The notes under the pieces: model-generated | What the model was told of the DNA's origin: nothing | Seen by the model: only the letters and a program-made list of their open reading frames with translations | Database searches by the model: none | Assembly (NCBI RefSeq): GCF_001949145.1 | Contig: NW_019091645.1 | Location: 244,637-283,844, forward strand | Direction of reading: 5' to 3' | Origin: Acanthaster planci | Lineage: Eukaryota; Echinodermata; Asteroidea; Valvatida; Acanthasteridae | DNA length: 39,208 nucleotides | Made by a program: the position numbers and the translations under genes | Shown: positions 31,750 to 39,208 of the stretch, piece after piece | Numbering within the stretch: position 1 is the stretch's first letter | How the letters are laid out: the number at the start of each line of letters is the position of its first letter

Positions 31750-32206
31750 GAGTTCGGGCGGCCTCTTCTTGACACGGGTTTCTTGTTCTCACGCTCGACT
31801 GGCAGGAATTCGACTCAAGAAGACTGTTCTCGGAACAGGATCACACACCAGCTCCTGGTCAGGGTTTTACAGGAATACACGGAAAAACTCGTGAGATTTT
31901 GATTTTTTAACAGCTGCAAAAAGTAGAGAGATGGCTTCCAAAGCCATAGACCATGTAGACAATGGGAAGTTTTGCAAAATTAACATTAATTATTTTCCAT
32001 TACACAGAAATGAATGTTCCTGTTTATATAGAAAAGAATTCAGCCCATCCAAACCTCAACTCTCGAATAACGTACACGTACATGGAGGCCGCCATGTTGC
32101 ATGTTGCTTGTAATAACCAGTTGTTTGTTCCCGGCGTTCGAGCGGCCGACCCACGAACAACAAATCGACCTGTTCGTGAACATACGGGAACAAGCCGCCC
32201 GAACTC
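31750..32206. repeat. Inverted pair GAGTTCGGGCGGC
   Basis: GAGTTCGGGCGGC (31750-31762) is perfectly inverted as GCCGCCCGAACTC (32194-32206), 457 bases end to end. It may mark a composite of two opposed copies of the repeat family above or the ends of a decayed element. Confidence 0.45.
31763..31892 (+). repeat. Dispersed repeat family, + copy
   Basis: TTGACACGGGTTTCTT, a CACGCTCGA block, GGTCAGGGTTTTACAGGAA and ACACGGAAAAACTC occur in the same order as on the minus strand at 34674-34792. No coding capacity was recognised. Confidence 0.55.
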
Positions 32207-33713
32207 AGCCTAAGCTCTTAGCTTTGCAGTTCGTCACCTTCGTTCAGTTGTTATCTTATTTCGACGTCCTTGTTTGCTGGAATCACAGTTCATCTTTTGG
32301 GGAGCCCGATACTTCAGGTCTTACGTTTGTGTGAGTTTCGGATGTTTTAAAGTGTTCATTACACATACGGGTTTTTGAACAGTTATCTGGAACTTGTATT
32401 ATGGTATGACCGATGTGTTCAGTATTATGCTTGATAGTGAGAATTGCGTCTCAATAGACCGATTGTGCCAACTAAATCACGTGACCTATAATGGGTATCA
32501 ACCCTACAGCAACGTGTGTTTTGATTGTAGTTCACAAACGATACGGTTTAGTACCCAGCACAGCAGTATAGTCTGCGTACGGTACCTTTACCGTCTGCTT
32601 TATTTTTGGTAAATGGTATCTATGAAGCACTTTGTTAATATTTGATATCCATAGGCTACGTGACTAAGCTGGCGTAATCGGTCTGTTATAAATAGAATTA
32701 TGTTTGATTTAGTTGTTTGGCCGTTTGACAGCTGCTAACTTTTGCGCCTGTGGTGTAAGTCCTGCAAAAACACTTTTGATTGAAGGCAAGGTTTGGTCAC
32801 TGTATTTTAGTGTATATTCGAAATGTTTGCTAATTTGTTGAACTTAATATTTTTATGAGCAGACACATGTTTTGAATGTATGTAGATTTATGAGATATGC
32901 GAGTGTAACTTATTATTGCTTTATTTTCTGTAGGTGTTACCACCTACCAAGGTTTACGTTAGCCCTTGTAAATCTTTTGGCCTTTGAACTTAGTATATTG
33001 TATAATTATTTGACCCGTTGAACCTTGGGTAGATTTCGCCCTGCTTTTATTTTGCAATTGTAAATTTTCCTCATTGACGGTTGATTGCTAGAAAAAAGCC
33101 AGAGTTCTCCAGAACATCAATCTTTATAAACATTTGTCTTTGCAACCCAGAAAGGCCACAGGTTCACTCTCTAACATCAGTGCCCCTCTTTCTGAATTAT
33201 TTTACCAACTTAAAGTGAAATTTCACAAATCTGTAAAGGCTTTGCCTAGATTCATGATTTTTTATCAATACTTTTTCTTGTCTCCTCTCTGGATAAACGT
33301 GATTCAACAACAGTCTTTCCCTTTTCCACATTTAGTTAAAATTGTTAAAGAATTTTACCAAACGTTTTCAAAACATCAAATTGTAACAACATCTTCTGGT
33401 TGTTGCACGTAATAAGAGCACATTGGATTATTGGATGTTTAATCTTATTAAAAGACAGCTCACTGTTGGAGTTTGCAACATTCTCTATCGGGCTTTATTG
33501 CTATGCACCTTCAAACTGATCAGTTTCGTGTGCCTAATAGGTGTCTATCGTTGATTAATGAGCCAGTTGCAGCTCGGTATTCCAACAGCGCACTGCCCAA
33601 ATTGAGGCTATTTGGGAACTTAAATTTGTTCCCCGGCGAAAGACCTTTCCGTTATGCAGTACAGAACTGGTTTATTCCACACGTACGTGGTCTATTCTTC
33701 CCCTCCCTGGACC

Positions 33714-33893
33714 TCAATACGGGCGCTTCACAAGAGTGCGCCTCAAGAGTTTGCAGCACGTTGACCAATCACAATGCACAAAATCTGTCGATTCAATGCG
33801 CGTTTCGAAAGGGTCGACAGATTTCACGCGTTGTGATTGGTGCGAACACGTTGCAAACTCTTGGTGTGCACTGTTGTGAATCGCCCGTATTGA
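33714..33893. mobile_element. 180-bp palindromic foldback element, copy 2
   Basis: The ends are exactly inverted: TCAATACGGGCG at 33714 and CGCCCGTATTGA at 33893. The arms of about 80 bases continue inward with TCAAGAGTTTGCAGCACGTT, CCAATCACAATGC and AAATCTGTCGA. The length equals that of copy 1 (13751-13930), and the central spacer differs. This copy is better preserved. Confidence 0.85.
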
Positions 33894-34033
33894 CGTGTAT
33901 ATATAAACCGTGAGCAGGGCTCACCTTTCAAGGGAAATGTCTCCTAAAACTCACAAAATAACCACTAAAATAAAAGTTTTTGAGTAAATTGTTATTCGCA
34001 GGATTTCTCCACAACCGGACCCTTTGTGCATGC

Positions 34034-34200
34034 GGGCAGTGACGTAACTAGGGGGCACGCCCCCCCCCAGCGAATGCCCGTGCCCCCGGTCCCCCCCCCC
34101 CCATTTGAAATCCATGAACAATCTCTGCTGCAGGTCATTGTCTTTTGGTGCCCCTTGAAAAACATGTGTGCACCCCTGGATGCCCCCGGACATAGTATCC
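34034..34200 (+). repeat. Dispersed poly-C repeat, forward orientation
   Basis: It begins GGGCAGTGACGTAACTAGGG and runs through long C tracts, then TGAAATCCATGAAC and ATGTGTGCACCCC. It matches the inverted copy at 6640-6845 at its end and the fragment at 17796-17832 internally. Confidence 0.6.
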
Positions 34201-34673
34201 ATATGGTAACGGGATGGCCGGGCTGGTCGGTTGCGTTCATCGAGTTTTCCTCGTCCAGTTTGTACTTTTGCATGAAGGTAGGCGGCTACATTCACTGAGA
34301 CCTGGACGGGCATGACTTTGGAGGGAGGGGAAATTGCTCAACGGCCATAGTTTTGAATTGGTATCTCATTGGCTAAGTTAGGGCTGCTTGTTTTCGTATG
34401 GCGAAGGTGGTTCTTGCATGTCCGTGGGCCGCCGGCTGCTCGAACGCTGAGAACGTAAACCAAATATGCGTGGTAGTGGCAAGCAACATGAAACATGGCA
34501 ATGTCCATGTAGGTTACATTTCTTCGATGAGGATTAATGTTTCAGTTGGATAACTGGACTGGATTCTTTCTGTTCAGAAAGGATATGGCATTTCTGTGTT
34601 ATAGAAACTTTTAATGTTAATTTTGTAAAACTTCCTATTGTCTCCGGCTTTGTAAATCATTTCTGGGCTGTCA

Positions 34674-34792
34674 GGAGGTTTTTCCGTGTTCCTTTAAAAC
34701 CCTGACGAGGAGGTGGTGCGGGAACACGACCCAAGAGCAGTGTTCCCGCCATTCGAGCGCGTGAACAACTTGAAGAAAGCCGTGTCAAAAAA
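34674..34792 (-). repeat. Dispersed repeat family, - copy
   Basis: On the minus strand it reads TTGACACGGCTTTCTT, then CACGCGCTCGA, CGTCAGGGTTTTAAAGGAAC and ACACGGAAAAACCTC, paralleling the + copy at 31763-31892. Confidence 0.55.
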
Positions 34793-35743
34793 CAGATCGC
34801 CCACTGGTAAACTCGTACAATTCTGACTTGCTTGAGCGTCATGTCAGCAGAAAGGCGCTATTTCTACTGGCGAGAAATGGAACCATAAATAGGGGGCGCT
34901 GTAACTGCAACCCGTTGCAAAATGCAATGCTGGACGATGACGTTGATTCCAACACACGTGCGCGAGACTAGACTCGAGACTGAACAAAACCTGCCCGGCA
35001 ACGTAAGGTAGGGCCTAACATATTTACTTTAAACGCTGGAACAATTTATGCAGAATTTGTGCTTAGTCAGTGGAAGGTTTTATCGGTCACTTTCACTAAA
35101 TGAAGTCATTTTAACTCCTGTTTGGTATTTTATAATTCTAATGCCTGCGCTGCCAGTGCCATCGCGCCACTGTATCACGTGCACTCTACCACCAGCCATG
35201 CCAGTCGTCACATGTACACACGTAGGATTTTGTGTAAGCCTGAATTAAAATCCTGCACTGCGGCTTTCTACCCTCTACATGAAGGCATGCTTCCCCATGC
35301 TCTTAAAGTTGAAGAAAGAGTAGAGAACTATGTACATTTACGGGAATGACTCATTCTGTATACTTCCAGAACTGTAAGGAATTTAAGGTTTATACAAACC
35401 TTACGAATGTAGGCTACATACAGGTATACTATGATGCACATGTAAACAGACGTAGACAAATACTTTGCCTACTTTCTGGTACATTCTATTATGTCTATAG
35501 GCCAGCCCAGGGTGGACATTGTCTTCATTCATTATGTAACGTACATGTAGTATGGTCAGGGAGTCCACCTGGGCTAGTCTATAGGCCTACATCATACGGA
35601 AGTGACTAGATACTAACCCGTGAAACCTGGTCTGCTATTTTTCTCAAGACTCTTAGAGGGTTCATGCTTGGACTCTGTTTCTGCATCAATTGAAAAAGGA
35701 AATCCCAAGCACAATGATAAAATTGGAAAATGAATAGCACAAA

Positions 35744-35813
35744 TGGGTCGGATTCGAACCAGGGACTATGGATCTGTAGTTCAAATCACTACCAACGAAG
35801 CTATCGAAGCGAC
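35744..35813 (-). repeat. tRNA-like sequence (SINE head or tRNA pseudogene)
   Basis: On the minus strand an A-box-like TAGCTTCGTTGG (35792-35803 on +) is followed 31 bases later by a perfect B box GGTTCGAATCC (35750-35760 on +). A plausible anticodon arm GATTT/AGATC lies between. The ends that should form the acceptor stem do not pair and base 33 is not T. I therefore favour a tRNA-derived repeat or pseudogene over a working tRNA gene. Confidence 0.45.
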
Positions 35814-38165
35814 GTAATGGATTCCCATTTCTGAAATGTCTTAAATGGTGTATTGCATTGTCCCCTCTTCATGAATCATTGGTCACCCCAGCTACTGAAA
35901 AAAAGTAGCGCACCAGGTTTCAGGGGCTAGTATTAAGTCGCTTCCAGTTCCACATCGTACATGTACCATGTACATCAGGAGAACATAGCCTACATGTACA
36001 TGTATATAAAGATACTTCTCCACATTAAGTCGTTGTATGAGCCCAATATTTTAGCATTTATTTTCATCTTCACCCAACTGAAATTTCCCCAATGGGTTCA
36101 TCATGTTTATTAAAATTCAGTAAGTTGTCCAAACTGCAGTCCCCTGACCATGCTGTTGGCCTGGGCCTAGCCTACAGTCTATTCCTAGGTTGTTCAGGAA
36201 GAGTTCCATACAGAGACGCCAGTAATTATTCCTTAAAGTGACTTGTTAGCCATCAGGAAGCTAAAACCTGTCCAGAAAAGTTCATTTTAGGAGGAAAAAC
36301 AACACCCAACTTGTTTACTTAGAAAACACTTTGAATTTTTCAGAGCAGTCCATAGGGTTTGTGCACAGGGCGTCCAATGGCATCCGTATTTATAGGAACT
36401 CTTCCTACATGTAGTTCCATTTATTGCACTCACATTTGGTCAAACATTGTGTCAAAGGGGCAACTCTCCATTCTCTTTGTACAGGGATTTGCTGGTTTTC
36501 CGGTATGTGCGCTATTACAACATCAAAATTTGTTGATCTTGGAGGATGTTACATGTACATGATGGTGCTACACAGTACATGTACTGTACTTTATGGATTC
36601 AAGGGTGCAACTACGTGTACCTGTACTCCTATCTGCCTGTGCAGGTGCACTTCAGCATAATCAATGATTGACCCTGTGTGAAATAACATAATGTACATGT
36701 CATGTTCATGTACATACGTGTGTATTTCTGTTTATGAAATCCACGTAATACATGTACTCATATGCAGCTGTTTAGGTTTAAATAGATTAGTGGGTTTACC
36801 TTATTTTCAACCAGGCAGTGTGCAAAGGAATGGAGAATGCACTTGTTCTCGCGTTGTACACTTCTAGCTATATCTCTACAATCTAGTTACAGTTGAAATG
36901 ATGACTATAGACCTTTATGGAGAAACTCAAAATCATAGATTTGAGTGAAGTCATTACAGATTCCATTGGCATGTTGAAGCAAGGGTGGACACCAAAGAAG
37001 CCCTAGGCAGCGTCGATATCATATTTTGGCCAAGGCTGATATTTTTTTACATACATGTACATGTATTGAATTTTATTCATTTCAATTTTTCAAGGAACAA
37101 CAGGTGTGAATTGCTGGTACATTGTTCCACTGTAGACCCATACACCGTAACAGTGTGATCCAATTCACTTTGGCGACATGCGCTAGCGTCCGTATTGTGT
37201 ACGTTGCCTACATGGGATGGGATGTACGTTTGGCTAGCAAATAATTCTCTGTTCTTGAGGGTACATTTTGTTCTGTTTTCGAGGCAAAGTGTACGCGAAT
37301 TGTTGAGTGTGAGACTAAGATACATGTAGGTGACTGAATTTAGTCTTCAAATGTCGCCGTACACGTACAACCGCCCAGAGTATAAGCTACAGGGAAATTT
37401 TTCACTCAGCGTGACAACCAACGTAAGCCATGGCTTATCGAAAATTACCGTAATGTGACGATGCACTTTCGTATTTTTAATAAAGTTCGTTCCTCAGTAG
37501 CGTTATTTTCGATGTATTTTTCAATCTTGATGTTTTTCGAAGTTTCGATATTTTTCCAAAATCCAATATTTTCAATATCGATTTTACCAAATAATTAACA
37601 TCAACGATATCTATATCAAACTCATAGCAAGCCCTCATAATACATGTTCATGTCGGTCTGCTAACCAGATCAGAAAAGAATACCAAGTTTATGTAGTCAT
37701 GCTTATTGTTCAGACTTTGTGACAGCAACAATTTTTGTTCTCACTTTTAAAGAATACTCCTGCAAAGCACCACAGATGAAATGTATGCCCACTTCAAGAG
37801 TAGCACCTGTTTCTGACAGGTGTTCTAGAGTCGTGCCAAACCAAATTAAAAGCAAATTTTAAATTAAGTATTTGGCAAATGTTTGAGATCTGAAACAATA
37901 AGGAGTGACCAGACATGCAAGCAGGCAAAAGATGGACACTTGAAGGCACTTGGAAAGACAACAGAGCAACTTGGTTTCAGACTTCACTCTTATCATGGGC
38001 CAAAGCCATTGCAAATGTGTATATTAAGTTCGTCTATCTGAAACCAAAATTTAATTGGGTCAACGCGAGTCACTGTTAATTTTATTTGGTTCGGCGTGAC
38101 CCTAGAATGCCTGTCTGAAACGGGTGTTAGACTCCTAGATGGGTTCAACGTTCAGCAAGAAGACA

Positions 38166-38185
38166 TACATGTACATGTACATGTA
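38166..38185. repeat. (TACATG)3 microsatellite
   Basis: TACATGTACATGTACATGTA is a perfect 20-base run of the palindromic word that recurs across the window. Confidence 0.9.
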
Positions 38186-38841
38186 ATGTCATCATGTCTA
38201 CACAAGAAATCTGTCTCTGTGACAATGGAGCATGTACAGTCTTTGAAAAGTTACTTCAAATGACAACTTTGCTTAAGTATCTCAGAATAGTGAAAGGCTT
38301 TTTGGCTCGATGGGCGAGCACACCTGATCTTTCCTTACTCTCAAAATCTTACTGGCAACAGCCAAAATGTTTGAGCAATATTTTATTTGCAACTCCTTGA
38401 AAGTGTTAAAATGTTTGGTACAAGGCAGTCACTTTGATAAATTGGAATATTTGATGATTTTTTTTTCTTAATTGTCAACTCCACAGACTAAGTCTCTTTT
38501 TGCAATGATAGCACCCCCCCATGGAGGAAAAAAAAACTAAATACCATCACGTTGCCAACCCTGCTGAACTAAAAAACCTGGCAGACCAGCACAGAGCAAC
38601 AGGGCCCAATTTCTTGGCGTTGCTCATTATAAGCACACAGTGTTACGTCAACAGAGGTTCGGCGTATTTCATAGGGACCGTAAGCCTTGAGCACAGCAGA
38701 ATGTACATGTACATTTACCTTGGAGGAAGAACGTGTTCTTAAAAATGTAACAATGCGAAACTCTATTGTCGTGCTGCGTAAGTACAGCCATGCAAGTAAC
38801 GCAATGAATTCATGAACAAACTATTTTGCTACACTACTGCG

Positions 38842-39119
38842 CAGCTTTTCTGATAGGTTTAGTAAACCGTGAATTTTGGCCCAAGTGTGAAGTCTTGTGC
38901 ACTCTAGCTCCACGGGACAATCAACAGCAGCCAAACAAACTTGCCATGTTGAGACAATGGGAGCTAGTCCCATTGAACAAATGCCACTTGGATCTTGTGG
39001 TGACTAGCAACCACAGACTCCCAGGCTGTTTGACCTTGGGGAGAGTTGACCTGTCCGATCTTGTTACACTCGGCAGGCAAGCCCCTTTGACAAACGATGC
39101 AGTCTGGCAGGGTTTCTAG
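38842..39119 (+). other. Weak candidate terminal exon
   Basis: An open frame follows an acceptor-like CTACTGCGCAG near 38842 and ends at TAG (39117-39119). Its last part reads LDLVVTSNHRLPGC then LTLGRVDLSDL, which faintly recalls the last strands of a C2 domain. There is no second exon or conserved domain to confirm it, and similar-length open frames occur by chance here. Confidence 0.15.
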
Positions 39120-39208
39120 CCAGTTGTGCTGCGTTATGACAAAGAAATTGTTCTCCTAATGTGCAGCTGAAATAGTTTTTGTTAACAGATTTCCGAAATT
39201 CCATTTCC

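Larger units (their letters stand above)
31184..39208. other. Downstream flank of the receptor gene
   Basis: The region probably starts with the receptor 3' UTR; I see no AATAAA within the first 1.5 kb. Open frames are short and without recognised domains. The region contains dispersed repeats (listed separately), many TACATGTA words and A/T-rich sequence near 37530-37610. A weak exon candidate occurs near the right edge. Confidence 0.5.

Noticed and set aside
33473-33913. 146-residue open frame as a gene
   Set aside because: Its second half is the palindromic foldback element, so the open frame is incidental.

Overview
The window is eukaryotic genomic DNA: spliced genes with GT-AG introns, long non-coding stretches, and many short dispersed repeats. 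The dense palindromic word TACATGTA, frequent TAGGCCTA words, tRNA-derived SINEs, foldback MITE-like elements and the gene families present point to a marine invertebrate. An echinoderm or a related deuterostome is my best guess; this is inference, not proof. A 196-base run of N (14373-14568) and a single N (11430) mark a draft assembly.

Three protein-coding genes are well supported, all on the + strand. (1) About 404-2566 is the main, probably last, coding exon of a C2H2 zinc-finger protein with about 13 fingers; its 5' end probably continues in an upstream exon that I cannot place. (2) 8845-19726 is a complete nine-exon gene for a platelet-activating-factor acetylhydrolase (PAFAH2/PLA2G7 family). 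All eight introns obey GT-AG, all codon phases match, and the catalytic Ser, Asp and His can be placed, giving 413 residues. (3) 23763-31183 is a three-exon gene for a family-B (methuselah-like) seven-transmembrane receptor of 912 residues. It has a signal-peptide exon, a somatomedin-B domain, a duplicated cysteine module, a long extracellular region without a recognisable GPS cleavage site, seven membrane helices and a short tail.

The remainder is introns, untranslated sequence and intergenic DNA filled with repeats. 2567-8844 holds a probable 3' UTR with a strong hairpin, a mariner-type MITE and poly-C and SINE-like repeats. 19727-23762 lies between the lipase and the receptor. 31184-39208 holds a second copy of a 180-bp palindromic element whose first copy is in the lipase gene, a tRNA-like sequence, further dispersed repeats and one weak exon candidate at the edge. 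No rRNA, CRISPR array or intact transposase gene was seen.

The three genes have no evident shared pathway: a probable transcription factor, a phospholipid-hydrolysing enzyme and a cell-surface receptor. Their adjacency is most simply ordinary gene order. The most noteworthy items are the receptor's domain architecture with its internal duplication, and the foldback elements, two of which lie inside lipase introns.
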